Shown here in pieces: positions 6,437-14,087 of a DNA stretch of 17,113 bases. A program made the position numbers and the translations under genes. A model generated the notes under the pieces. That model made no database searches. It worked only from the letters and a program-made list of their open reading frames with translations, and was not told the DNA's origin. The stretch's first letter is position 1. Every line of letters begins with the position of its first letter. The DNA is from Actinomycetes bacterium (lineage in GTDB: Bacteria; Actinomycetota; Actinomycetes; Actinomycetales; Microbacteriaceae): the NCBI GenBank assembly GCA_023451265.1, contig JAEYAG010000155.1, positions 1 to 17,113 of the forward strand. Direction: 5' to 3'.

Positions 6437-6461
6437 AAAACCCCCGGGCCCCGGGGGTTTT
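6437..6461 (+). terminator. Rho-independent terminator of the tRNA cluster
   Basis: AAAACCCCC (6437-6445) pairs with GGGGGTTTT (6453-6461) around GGGCCCC, which can add inner G-C pairs. A T run (6458-6462) follows the stem, with another TTTT soon after. This is the clearest intrinsic terminator in the window. Confidence 0.92.
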
Positions 6462-6519
6462 TGCTTTTCCGGAAGGGATGACGGAGGCTGCGTGCCCCAG
6501 ACGTGCCCATCCTGAGCGC

Positions 6520-6525
6520 TAACCT
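6520..6525 (+). promoter_or_regulatory. -10 element TAACCT, leaderless start
   Basis: TAACCT (TANNNT) is followed by six bases and ATG 6532, with no Shine-Dalgarno sequence. This is the same geometry as before several other genes here. Confidence 0.55.
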
Positions 6526-6531
6526 CGACGC

Positions 6532-7038
6532 ATGGCCCAACTCGTGCTCACCGTCGTCGGCGACGACCGCGCCGGTCTCGTGAACGCCCTCGCGCAGAAG
6601 GTCTCGGAGGCCGGCGCCAACTGGGAGCAGAGCGAGCTCGCGGAGCTGGCCGGCGCGTTCGCGGGCATCGTGCTCGTCCGGGTGGACGATGCGCGCGTCG
6701 ACGAGCTCGTGGCGTCGCTGCAGTCTCTGGAGGGGATGCTGAAGGTCGCGGTCCACACCGGCACTTCGGCCGCCGCGCCCGCGCCCCGCACCCTCCACAT
6801 CACCGTGCTCGGCAACGACCGTCCCGGCATCGTCCGCGACGTGACGGCGACGATCGCCGCCCACGCCCTGTCTATCGACACGTTCCGCAGCCGCACGCTC
6901 GATGCCCCGATGGCCGGCGGCATCCTCTTCGAGGCCACCGTCGAGGTGAGCATCCCCGAGGGGGCGGATGCCGCGGTGATCCGTCGTGCCCTGGAAGACC
7001 TCGCGGGCGAGATCCAGGTCGACCTCAGCGTCGAGTGA
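6532..7038 (+). CDS. Double-ACT-domain protein, GcvR-like
   Basis: The 168-residue product consists of two ACT domains, about 3-72 (LVLTVVGDDRAGLVNALA) and 88-165 (ITVLGNDRPGIVRDVT), joined by an Ala/Pro linker. The repeated beta-strand plus (D/N)DRxG(L/I)V motif is typical of ACT domains, which bind amino acids at subunit interfaces. The closest named family is the glycine-cleavage regulator GcvR, which in E. coli antagonises GcvA. No gcv gene or GcvA-type regulator is near, so that role cannot be assumed; an amino-acid-sensing adaptor is the safe reading. The gene starts 7 nt after a TANNNT hexamer and is likely leaderless. It is convergent with the permease gene. Confidence 0.85.
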   Translation: MAQLVLTVVGDDRAGLVNALAQKVSEAGANWEQSELAELAGAFAGIVLVRVDDARVDELVASLQSLEGMLKVAVHTGTSAAAPAPRTLHITVLGNDRPGIVRDVTATIAAHALSIDTFRSRTLDAPMAGGILFEATVEVSIPEGADAAVIRRALEDLAGEIQVDLSVE

Positions 7039-7045
7039 GCGTGCG

Positions 7046-7066
7046 CGCCGGCACCCGTCGCCGGCG
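7046..7066. terminator. Possible bidirectional terminator between convergent genes
   Basis: CGCCGGC (7046-7052) and GCCGGCG (7060-7066) form a 7-bp stem with a 7-nt loop filling most of the 28-bp gap between two convergent stop codons. No U tract is present on either side. Confidence 0.5.
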
Positions 7067-8233
7067 TCAGCGCCACGCGAGGGGGATCACGGCCAGCGCG
7101 ACCACCAGGGGAGCGGCCACCAGTCCCCACAGCACGTAGCGGCGCCACGGCACGTCGACGCCCACGGCGCGCAGCCGCTCGTGCCACAGCAGGGTCGCCA
7201 GCGACGCCCACGGGGTGATCAGGGGGCCGGCGCCCACCCCGATGAGCAGCGCGGCGAGCCGGACCGGCGAATCGGCGACGCTCTCGAGGGCGAGGTAGGC
7301 GGGCAGGTTGTTGACGGCGTTCGCGCCCAGCATCCCGGCGCCGGCGAGCTGCCAGAGCGACAGCAGATCGTCGCCGGAGCCGGTGGCGGCGGCGAGAACC
7401 TGCGCCGACCCCCACGCCTCCAGCGCGCCAACCGCGAGGAACAGCCCCGACGCGAACACGACGAGCTGCCACGGCACGAGCCGCAGGTGCAGCGCACCGG
7501 GCGAGCGCCAGGCGAACAGGACCGTGAGCGCTGCCGCCGCGGCCAGGGCCGGCAGCCACGGCGGCACGCCGCTGACGAGCAGCGGCAGCAGCACCACCAG
7601 CACCACGGCGGAGCCCCGTAGGAGCACCACGTCGGCCACCCGCGGCGGCGCACCGATCGTGAACCTGCCGGCCAGGGCAGGGCGGTGCCACACCCACAGC
7701 AGCAGCACCGTGACGGCGACGGCCACCAGCGCCGACGGCCCCAGCAGCGCGAGGAACGCGATCGGCGACCCGCCCGCGTCGAGCCGATGCGCCGCCAGCA
7801 GGTTGGTGAGGTTCGACACCGGGAGGAAGAGGGAGGCCGTGTTCGCCAGCCACACCGTCGTGAACGCGAACGGCAGCGGCGGAAGTCCGTTCGCGCGCGC
7901 CACCGCGACGACGACGGGGGTCAGCAGCACCGCCGTCGTGTCGAGGGAGAGGAACGCCGTCACGACGACGGCGAACCCGACGGTCAGCAGCCACAGCGCG
8001 GCGATGCGGCCCCGCGACCAGCGCGCCAGACGCGCGGCCACGACGTCGAAGACCCCGGCTGTCGCGCACAGCTCCGCCACGATCGTGACGGCGACGACGA
8101 ACAGCAGGATGGGCCAGACGCGCTCGGCGATCGCTCCGGCCTCGCCGGCCGGCAGCACGCCGGACGCGACGGCGGCGCCGCCCGCCAGGAGCAGTACGAC
8201 TCCGACGAGGGCGAGCTTCACGGCATCCATCAT
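7067..8233 (-). CDS. SLC13/ArsB-NhaD-type anion permease
   Basis: This 388-residue protein is almost entirely hydrophobic, with roughly 10-11 membrane segments. It belongs to the ion transporter superfamily containing ArsB, NhaD and SLC13 carriers. The two symmetric half-signatures are seen: SLDTTAVLLTP (96-106) with SNLTNLL (140-146) in the first half, and GANAVNNLPAYL (303-314) with GPLITPWASLATLLW (336-350) in the second. ArsB exports arsenite, but no arsR, arsC or arsA is nearby, so the substrate is unknown; an inorganic or organic anion is a reasonable guess. The start is taken as ATG 8233 (a second ATG follows at once); GTG 8242 is an in-frame alternative and neither has a good ribosome-binding site. 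The frame stays open further upstream across thrS, but only as antisense shadow. It is divergent from thrS. Confidence 0.87.
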   Translation of the reverse strand: MMDAVKLALVGVVLLLAGGAAVASGVLPAGEAGAIAERVWPILLFVVAVTIVAELCATAGVFDVVAARLARWSRGRIAALWLLTVGFAVVVTAFLSLDTTAVLLTPVVVAVARANGLPPLPFAFTTVWLANTASLFLPVSNLTNLLAAHRLDAGGSPIAFLALLGPSALVAVAVTVLLLWVWHRPALAGRFTIGAPPRVADVVLLRGSAVVLVVLLPLLVSGVPPWLPALAAAAALTVLFAWRSPGALHLRLVPWQLVVFASGLFLAVGALEAWGSAQVLAAATGSGDDLLSLWQLAGAGMLGANAVNNLPAYLALESVADSPVRLAALLIGVGAGPLITPWASLATLLWHERLRAVGVDVPWRRYVLWGLVAAPLVVALAVIPLAWR

Positions 8234-8263
8234 GACGCTCACGAGAGAGGTCCGGGCGAGAGA

Positions 8264-8269
8264 TAGCCT
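8264..8269 (+). promoter_or_regulatory. -10-like element TAGCCT of thrS
   Basis: TAGCCT fits TANNNT and would give a leader of about 24 nt before GTG 8300. The leader contains AAGGA (8290-8294), five bases from the start, so thrS would use a normal Shine-Dalgarno mechanism. The leader is far too short for a T-box. Confidence 0.45.
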
Positions 8270-8299
8270 GGGAGGAGCATTGATCGAAGAAGGATCCCC

Positions 8300-10300
8300 G
8301 TGACTGACGTGACCTACCCCGCCGACGGCTTCGCGCTGTTCCCCGACCGCTCCGTGATCGCCCTGCGCGTGAACGGCGACCTGAAAGACCTCGCGACCGT
8401 CGTCACGGCCGAGGATGCGGTCGAGCCGATCACCGTCGACAGCGCCGACGGCCTGGCGATTCTCCGCCACTCCACGGCGCACGTCCTCGCGCAGGCGGTG
8501 CAGCGCATCCGCCCGCAGGCGAACCTCGGCATCGGCCCGCCCATCACCGACGGCTTCTACTACGACTTCGGCGTCGACGAGCCCTTCACCCCCGAGGACC
8601 TCAAGGCCATCAAGAAGGAGATGGAGCGCATCGTCCGCGAGAACCAGCGGTTCGTGCGCCGGGTGGTCACCGAGGACGAGGCACGTGCCGAGATGGCGAA
8701 CGAGCCGTTCAAGCTCGAGCTCATCGACCTCGCGGGCGGCCCCGGCTCGGGCGCGAACGCCGCCGAGGGCGCATCGGCCGAGATCGGCGCGGGCGAGCTG
8801 ACCATCTACGACAACGTCACCCGCGACGGCGAGACCGCCTGGCGCGACCTCTGCCGCGGCCCGCACGTACCGGGCACGCGCCTGGTCGGCAATGGCTGGG
8901 ACCTCACCCGCATCGCGGGCGCCTACTGGCGCGGCAGCGAGAAGAACCCGCAGCTGCAGCGCATCTACGGCACCGCGTGGCCCACGAAGGACGAGCTGCG
9001 GGCCTACCAGCAGCGCCTCGAGGAGGCCGCCAAGCGCGACCACCGCAAGCTCGGCAAGGAGCTCGACCTCTTCAGCTTCCCCGATGAGATCGGCTCGGGG
9101 CTGTCGGTCTGGCATCCCAAGGGAGGCATCGTGCGCGGCGAGATGGAACAGCACGCGCGCCGCCGGCACATCGCGGCCGGCTACACCTACGTGTACACCC
9201 CGCACATCTCGAAGGAGGACCTGTTCCTCACCTCGAATCACCTCGTGACCTACCGCGACGGCATGTTCCCGCCGATCGTGATGGACGAGGAGCGGGATGC
9301 CGAGGGCAACATCACCAAGGCGGGCCAGGACTACTACCTGAAGCCCATGAACTGCCCGATGCACATCCTCATCTACAAGGAGCGTGCGCGCAGCTACCGC
9401 GACCTGCCGATGCGGCTCGCCGAGAACGGCACCGTCTACCGCAACGAGCTGTCCGGCGCCCTCCACGGCCTCACCCGCGTCCGCGGCTTCACGCAGGACG
9501 ACTCGCACCTGTTCGTCACCGAGGATCAGCTCGAGACCGAGGCGACGCGCGTGTTGGAGTTCGTCATCTCGATGCTGCGCGACTTCGGCCTCGACGACTT
9601 CGAGCTCGAGCTGTCGATGCGCGACGACGAGAAGAGCAAGTGGATCGGCTCCGACGAGTTCTGGGAGTACTCCACGAACGCGCTGCGCAACGTCGCCGTC
9701 GCCTCAGGTCTGAAGCTCACCGAAGTGCCGGGCGAGGCGGCGTTCTACGGCCCGAAGATCGACCTCAAGACCCGCGACGCGATCGGCCGCACGTGGCAGC
9801 TGTCGACGGTGCAGGTCGATCCGAACCTGCCGGAGCGCTTCGACCTGGAGTACATGGGCCCTGACGGCGAGAAGCACCGGCCCATCATGATCCACCGGGC
9901 CCTGTTCGGCTCGATCGAGCGCTTCTTCGCGATCCTGCTCGAGCACTACGCGGGCGCCTTCCCGGTGTGGCTCGCGCCGCAGCAGGTCGTGGGCATCCCT
10001 GTCGCCGACGAGTTCGCGCCCTACCTCGACGACGTCATCGCACGCCTGCGCGAGCGGGGCGTGCGCGCCGAGGTCGACCACTCCGCCGACCGCATGCCGA
10101 AGAAGATCCGCACCCACACGACGCAGAAGGTGCCGCTGCAGCTCATCGCGGGGGAGCAGGACCGGTCGCAGGGCACGGTCTCGTTCCGCTTCCGCGACGG
10201 ATCGCAGACGAACGGCATCCCCGTCGACGAGGCGATCGAGAAGATCGTCGGCGCGATCGCCTCCCACGCCCTCGTCAACACCGCGGAGGATCTCGCGTGA
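8300..10300 (+). CDS. thrS: Threonyl-tRNA synthetase
   Basis: The 666-residue product charges tRNA-Thr with threonine. It has a short N-terminal TGS-like region (1-50), an editing domain with HSTAH (57-61) and CRGPH (185-189) whose His/Cys residues act in Ser-tRNA hydrolysis, a class II catalytic core at about 255-555, and an anticodon-binding domain at about 560-660. The zinc ligands are C352 in MNCPMH, H403 in QDDSH and H532 in MIHRALFG, matching C334/H385/H511 of the E. coli enzyme. Motif 2 is YRNELSGALHGLTRVRGF. A Gly/Ala-rich stretch at 146-165 is a small insertion in the editing domain. GTG 8300 is supported by AAGGA upstream. The HIT gene follows after 13 bp, probably in one operon, as in M. 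tuberculosis. Confidence 0.98.
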   Translation: MTDVTYPADGFALFPDRSVIALRVNGDLKDLATVVTAEDAVEPITVDSADGLAILRHSTAHVLAQAVQRIRPQANLGIGPPITDGFYYDFGVDEPFTPEDLKAIKKEMERIVRENQRFVRRVVTEDEARAEMANEPFKLELIDLAGGPGSGANAAEGASAEIGAGELTIYDNVTRDGETAWRDLCRGPHVPGTRLVGNGWDLTRIAGAYWRGSEKNPQLQRIYGTAWPTKDELRAYQQRLEEAAKRDHRKLGKELDLFSFPDEIGSGLSVWHPKGGIVRGEMEQHARRRHIAAGYTYVYTPHISKEDLFLTSNHLVTYRDGMFPPIVMDEERDAEGNITKAGQDYYLKPMNCPMHILIYKERARSYRDLPMRLAENGTVYRNELSGALHGLTRVRGFTQDDSHLFVTEDQLETEATRVLEFVISMLRDFGLDDFELELSMRDDEKSKWIGSDEFWEYSTNALRNVAVASGLKLTEVPGEAAFYGPKIDLKTRDAIGRTWQLSTVQVDPNLPERFDLEYMGPDGEKHRPIMIHRALFGSIERFFAILLEHYAGAFPVWLAPQQVVGIPVADEFAPYLDDVIARLRERGVRAEVDHSADRMPKKIRTHTTQKVPLQLIAGEQDRSQGTVSFRFRDGSQTNGIPVDEAIEKIVGAIASHALVNTAEDLA

Positions 10301-10313
10301 CGGGAGCCGGGCG

Positions 10314-10856
10314 ATGAACGAGGGCGAGCTCGTCGACGCTGCGACGCTGCCGGGGGTGCCGGACGAGTTCCAGCGCCTGTGGACACCGCATCGGATGGCG
10401 TACATCAACGCCGGCGCGGACGTGAACCGCGGATCGGGGTGCCCGTTCTGCGCGGCGCCGCAGATGACGGATGCCGAGGGGCTCATCGTCCACCGCGGCC
10501 AGACCGCCTACGTGCTGCTGAACCTGTTCCCGTACAACTCGGGCCACATGCTGGTGTGCCCCTACCGTCATATCCCGACGTACGACCAGGCCACCGCCGA
10601 GGAGGTCGCCGAGATCGGAGCGGTGACGCAGACCGCGATGCGCGTGCTGCGTCAGGTCTCGCGCTGCGACGGGTTCAACATCGGGATGAACCAGGGCGCG
10701 GTCGCCGGCGCCGGCGTCGACGAGCATCTGCACCAGCACATCGTGCCGCGGTGGGCGACCGACGCGAACTTCTTCCCGATCATCGCCAAGACCAAGGCCC
10801 TGCCGCAGCTTCTCGGCGAGGTGCGCGAGGCCGTGGCATCCGCCTGGCCCGCCTGA
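10314..10856 (+). CDS. HIT-family Ap4A phosphorylase-like protein
   Basis: This 180-residue HIT protein has the catalytic triad HLHQH (138-142; H140 is the expected nucleophile) and a GCPFC pair (42-46) that may bind zinc. Segments LNLFPYNSGHMLVCPYRH (69-86) and GFNIGMNQGAVAGAG closely resemble Rv2613c of M. tuberculosis, described as an Ap4A phosphorylase, which also sits directly after thrS. The family cleaves dinucleoside polyphosphates, by-products of aminoacyl-tRNA synthetases, which fits the pairing with thrS. ATG 10314 has GGGAG (10302-10306) at a proper distance, and the gap to thrS is 13 bp. The gene is convergent with pdxY. The phosphorylase rather than hydrolase activity is inferred from family likeness. 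Confidence 0.9.
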   Translation: MNEGELVDAATLPGVPDEFQRLWTPHRMAYINAGADVNRGSGCPFCAAPQMTDAEGLIVHRGQTAYVLLNLFPYNSGHMLVCPYRHIPTYDQATAEEVAEIGAVTQTAMRVLRQVSRCDGFNIGMNQGAVAGAGVDEHLHQHIVPRWATDANFFPIIAKTKALPQLLGEVREAVASAWPA

Positions 10857-10908
10857 CGCGCCCGGTGGTGACTCTCTCGCGGGGAGGGGGCGGTGACGCG
10901 GGCGTCAG
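10853..10908. repeat. Inverted repeat spanning the convergent HIT/pdxY stop codons
   Basis: CTGACGC (10853-10859) and GCGTCAG (10902-10908) are exact complements and contain the two facing stop codons. The 42-nt interval is GC-rich and could fold internally. It may be a bidirectional termination structure, but the loop is long and there is no U tract. Confidence 0.3.
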
Positions 10909-11756
10909 CGCACGCGGGTGACCGCGAACTGCAGGCGGGGATGGGCGTAGAACTCCTGCGCCTCGACGAGCTGCAGCTCGCGCTGACCGGACTCGTGCGT
11001 CAGTTGCAGCAGGTCCCACACGCTGGAGACGGTCTTCGCGAGGGCGGATGCCGCGTCCCCGCTCGCGCGATAGTGCGCCGTGAACAGGGCAGCCGTGACA
11101 TCACCTGACCCGTTCGCCTTCATCGGGATGTGCGGCGTCTGCACGATCCACGCGCCCTCGCCGGTAACGGCGAGCATCTCGATCGTCCCCTCCGGGCGGT
11201 CGGGACGCTCGACCGAGGTCACGAGCACGACATCCGGCCCCATCGCGCGCGCCGCGTCGGCGGAGGCGAGGGTCGACGCCAGATCGCTCGGCTCGGTCTC
11301 GGTGAGAAAACCCAGCTCGAACTGGTTGGGCGTGATGATGTCGGCGGCGGGCACCACGCGCTCGCGCAGCAGGATCGGGATCGCGGGTGCGACGAAGCAT
11401 CCGCTCTTCGCGTTGCCCATCACGGGGTCGCACGAGTACACCGCCGCGGGATTCGCGGCCTTCACGCGCGCGCCGGCGTCGAGGATCACGTCGCCGATGC
11501 CCTCCGAGCCCTGGTATCCGCTCAGCACGACGTCGATCTCGCTGAAGACGCCCCGCTCCTCGATCCCGGTGATGACGTCGCGCACGTCGTCGGGGGAGAT
11601 GAGCGGCCCGCGCCAGGCGCCGTACCCGGTGTGGTTGGAGAAGTTCACCGTGTACACCGGCAGCACCTCGACGCCGATCCGCTGCAGCGGGAAGACGGCG
11701 GCGGAGTTGCCGACATGGCCGTAGGCGACGGCGGACTGGATGGACAGGATCTTCAC
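10905..11756 (-). CDS. pdxY: Pyridoxal kinase (PdxY type)
   Basis: The 283-residue product is a ribokinase-fold B6 kinase that phosphorylates pyridoxal (and possibly related vitamers) with ATP in the cytoplasm. It begins MKILSIQSAVAYGHVGN, the family hallmark that lines the substrate pocket, and has VNFSNHTGYG (37-46), CDPVMG (109-114), ITPNQFE (141-147) and the anion-hole signature KANGSGD (213-219) with catalytic D219. The start is GTG 11756, only 3 bp after the stop of the MocR gene, so the two are an operon read from right to left and probably translationally coupled. With pdxS and pdxT just beyond, one locus holds both the salvage and the de novo routes to PLP. Length and motifs are complete. 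Confidence 0.95.
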   Translation of the reverse strand: MKILSIQSAVAYGHVGNSAAVFPLQRIGVEVLPVYTVNFSNHTGYGAWRGPLISPDDVRDVITGIEERGVFSEIDVVLSGYQGSEGIGDVILDAGARVKAANPAAVYSCDPVMGNAKSGCFVAPAIPILLRERVVPAADIITPNQFELGFLTETEPSDLASTLASADAARAMGPDVVLVTSVERPDRPEGTIEMLAVTGEGAWIVQTPHIPMKANGSGDVTAALFTAHYRASGDAASALAKTVSSVWDLLQLTHESGQRELQLVEAQEFYAHPRLQFAVTRVR

Positions 11757-11759
11757 GGA

Positions 11760-13127
11760 TCAACCCGCTTTCTTCAGGTCCGCCGCCTCGATGGCGGCGG
11801 CGAGGTCGGATGCCAGGCGCCGGGCGTCGGCATCCGAGAGGTCATGGACGGTCAGGCGCAGCCGGCGGGCGGCGTCGGTGTCGGCGAGGATGAACTCGTC
11901 GCCGGGTCGGGCGAGCCAGCCGCGCCGCATCAGCTGCTCGCAGACGGCGCGGGCCTCGACCGGGAGCGCCACCCACACGTTGAGGCCGTCACCTGCGACG
12001 GCCTCGATGCCGTGCGCGGCGAGAAGCGTCGCGAAGGCGTCGTTGCGCCGCGCATAGTGCGCCGCGGCGCGACGGATGCCGGTGCGCACCGTCTCGTCGA
12101 CGAGCAGCGCGTGCGTGAGCCGCTGCAGCAGGTGGCTGACCCAGGTCGTGCCGGGGCTCAGCCGCAGCGCGAGCCGCTCGGCGGTGTCGGGATCGGAGGC
12201 GGTGATGGCCAGGCACATGTCCGGCCCCAGGAACTTCGACACCGACCGCACGAGCGCGAACCGGCGGTGGCCGGGACCGATGAGCGACTGGTACGGCTGC
12301 GTCGACAGCAGCGAGTAGTGGTCGTCTTCGATGACGAGGACATAGGGATGGTCCGCCAGCACCTCGCGCAGCTCCGCGGCGCGGCGCGGCGTCAGGCTCG
12401 CCCCCGTCGGGTTCTGCGCCCGCGGGGTGCAGACGATCGCCCGGACGCCGGCGGCGAGGGCGGCGCGCAGTCCCGCGACGGTCATCCCCTCGGCATCCAC
12501 CGGCACGGCCACCGGCCGGTAGCCGCCGAGGCGCACCGTGTTGAGGCTGGACAGGAAGCAGGGGTCTTCCAGGGCGACCGGGTCGTCGCGGGTGAGGGTC
12601 TGCGACAGCAGCCGGTCGATCGCGTCCGATGCGCCGCTGGTGACTGTCAGCCGGAACGCCAGCGCCGGGTCGAGGGCCTCGCCGAGCCATGTCGTCGCCC
12701 ACGCGTCGAGGTCGCGGTCGATGACCGGTTCGCCGTAGAGCACGGGGCGGCCGACCACCGCTGCCAGAGCACGCGAGGGATCGGGGATGAGGTCGGGGTC
12801 GGGGTTGCCGGTGCCGATGTCGCGCAGCACGCTGCCCTGGGCGAACCCCTCCTGCGGGGCCGGCGCCACGCCGGCGACGACGGTCCCGCCGCGTCCGCGG
12901 CTGGTCACGAGGCCGGCCTGGGCGAGCTGACGGTAGGCGGCGACGACGGTGTTGCGGTTGACGCCGAGCCGCTCGGCGAGCGCGCGCACCGGGGGGAGCA
13001 CGGCGCCGGTGTCGAGGTCGCCGCGCTCGATGCGGCGCCGGATGCTGGCGGCGATCTCGTTCGCCGACCCGCCGCCGATCGCGTCGGAGGTCTCGTCGGG
13101 GATGTCGCCGTGCACGACGTTCAGCAT
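11760..13127 (-). CDS. MocR/PdxR-type transcriptional regulator with aminotransferase-like domain
   Basis: The 455-residue protein joins a GntR-type winged helix (about 21-85, with LPPVRALAERLGVNRNTV as recognition region) to a fold-type I aminotransferase domain (about 105-450). PLP-site residues are intact: N239 in AQNPTGAS, D268/D269 in EDDHY, K298 in SVSKFLGPD for the Schiff base, and R in LRLTVHD for a carboxylate. MocR regulators use PLP as effector; PdxR of Corynebacterium glutamicum controls pdxST, and PtsJ of Salmonella controls a pyridoxal kinase gene. The position upstream of pdxY and divergent from pdxST predicts the same job. The start is ATG 13127. A TAGCAT -10-like element (13145-13140) would leave almost no leader. 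Activation versus repression cannot be read from sequence. Confidence 0.93.
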   Translation of the reverse strand: MLNVVHGDIPDETSDAIGGGSANEIAASIRRRIERGDLDTGAVLPPVRALAERLGVNRNTVVAAYRQLAQAGLVTSRGRGGTVVAGVAPAPQEGFAQGSVLRDIGTGNPDPDLIPDPSRALAAVVGRPVLYGEPVIDRDLDAWATTWLGEALDPALAFRLTVTSGASDAIDRLLSQTLTRDDPVALEDPCFLSSLNTVRLGGYRPVAVPVDAEGMTVAGLRAALAAGVRAIVCTPRAQNPTGASLTPRRAAELREVLADHPYVLVIEDDHYSLLSTQPYQSLIGPGHRRFALVRSVSKFLGPDMCLAITASDPDTAERLALRLSPGTTWVSHLLQRLTHALLVDETVRTGIRRAAAHYARRNDAFATLLAAHGIEAVAGDGLNVWVALPVEARAVCEQLMRRGWLARPGDEFILADTDAARRLRLTVHDLSDADARRLASDLAAAIEAADLKKAG

Positions 13128-13139
13128 ACGTGCTCGGCC

Positions 13140-13149
13140 ATGCTAGCTT
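13140..13149. promoter_or_regulatory. Overlapping divergent -10 elements of the B6 locus
   Basis: ATGCTAGCTT holds TAGCAT on the minus strand (13145-13140, towards the MocR gene) and TAGCTT on the plus strand (13144-13149, towards pdxS). They share the TA step at 13144-13145 in a CTAG core. No clear -35 is seen for either, as would suit an activated promoter. Confidence 0.4.
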
Positions 13150-13163
13150 TTGGCCTAGGTCAA
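13150..13163. promoter_or_regulatory. Candidate PdxR/MocR operator between divergent B6 genes
   Basis: TTGGCCTAGGTCAA is an imperfect palindrome (12 of 14 positions symmetric about 13156/13157) in the 61-bp divergent region, next to the paired -10 elements and 14 bp before the pdxS Shine-Dalgarno. Its TGGCCTA part resembles the end of the PdxR motif I recall for C. glutamicum (AAAGTGG followed by W-CTA). Operator function is inferred. Confidence 0.4.
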
Positions 13164-13188
13164 TTCGGCATCCTCCGAAGGAGCACTC

Positions 13189-14079
13189 GTGTCCACTGCC
13201 GCCACCGGAACCTCGCGCGTCAAGCGCGGCCTCGCCGAGATGCTGAAGGGCGGCGTCATCATGGACGTCGTCACCCCCGACCAGGCGAAGATCGCCGAGG
13301 ATGCCGGCGCGGTCGCCGTCATGGCGCTCGAGCGCGTGCCCGCCGACATCCGCGCGCAGGGCGGGGTGTCGCGGATGAGCGACCTCGACATGATCGACGG
13401 CATCATCGAAGCCGTCTCGATCCCGGTCATGGCGAAGGCGCGCATCGGCCACTTCGTCGAGGCGCAGGTGCTGCAGGAGCTCGGCGTGGACTACATCGAT
13501 GAGTCCGAGGTGCTCTCGCCCGCCGACTACGTCAACCACATCGACAAGTGGGACTTCACCGTTCCGTTCGTCTGCGGGGCGACGAACCTCGGCGAGGCGC
13601 TGCGGCGCATCACGGAGGGCGCGGCCATGATCCGCTCCAAGGGCGAGGCCGGCACCGGCGACGTCTCGGAGGCGATGAAGCACATCCGCAAGATCCGCGG
13701 CGAGATCGCCGCACTCGGCGCGCTGTCGAAGGACGAGCTCTACGTCGCGGCGAAGGAGCTGCAGGCGCCCTATGACCTCGTCGCCGAGATCGCCGAGACA
13801 GGCGCACTGCCCGTCGTCCTGTTCGTCGCCGGGGGAGTGGCGACCCCGGCGGATGCGGCCATGATGATGCAGCTGGGCGCCGACGGCGTGTTCGTGGGCT
13901 CCGGCATCTTCAAGAGCGGCAACCCCGCCGCCCGCGCCGCCGCGATCGTGAAGGCCACGACGTTCTTCGACGACCCGAAGGTCATCGCCGACGTCTCGCG
14001 CGGCCTCGGCGAAGCCATGGTCGGCATCAACGTCACCGACCTCCCGGCGCCGCACCGCCTCGCCGAGCGCGGGTGGTGA
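13189..14079 (+). CDS. pdxS: Pyridoxal 5'-phosphate synthase, PdxS subunit
   Basis: The 296-residue product makes PLP from ribose 5-phosphate, glyceraldehyde 3-phosphate and ammonia supplied by PdxT. It aligns along its whole length with B. subtilis PdxS (294 aa), which I used from memory. The catalytic lysine that binds ribose phosphate is K83 in MAKARIGH (K81 in B. subtilis), D26 lies in GGVIMDVVTP, and the second lysine is K151 in RSKGEAGTGD; the phosphate-binding GGVATPADA and GADGVFVGSGIFKS segments and the C-terminal ERGW are present. GTG 13189 is set by GAAGGAG (13177-13183) at 5 nt. pdxT follows at once. Expression is probably governed by the divergent MocR protein. Confidence 0.98.
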   Translation: MSTAATGTSRVKRGLAEMLKGGVIMDVVTPDQAKIAEDAGAVAVMALERVPADIRAQGGVSRMSDLDMIDGIIEAVSIPVMAKARIGHFVEAQVLQELGVDYIDESEVLSPADYVNHIDKWDFTVPFVCGATNLGEALRRITEGAAMIRSKGEAGTGDVSEAMKHIRKIRGEIAALGALSKDELYVAAKELQAPYDLVAEIAETGALPVVLFVAGGVATPADAAMMMQLGADGVFVGSGIFKSGNPAARAAAIVKATTFFDDPKVIADVSRGLGEAMVGINVTDLPAPHRLAERGW

Positions 14080-14087
14080 TCGCGCGG

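Noticed and set aside
7067..8233. Naming the permease arsB
   Set aside because: The fold signatures fit the wider ArsB/NhaD/SLC13 group, but no ars gene is nearby and substrate residues cannot be judged by eye.
8270..8299. T-box or other riboswitch upstream of thrS
   Set aside because: The gap between the likely -10 element and the start is about 30 nt, too short for a T-box, and no T-box sequence is seen.
8243..9508. The permease frame continues upstream for over 400 codons on the minus strand
   Set aside because: The extension is antisense to thrS, is composed of Val/Arg/Gly/Asp-rich filler, and the hydrophobic permease begins only at MMDAVK near 8233.
11130..13502. A 790-codon plus-strand frame across pdxY, the MocR gene and into pdxS
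   Set aside because: It runs antisense to two well-identified genes and out of frame with pdxS, with Arg/Gly/Asp-rich low complexity and no domain.
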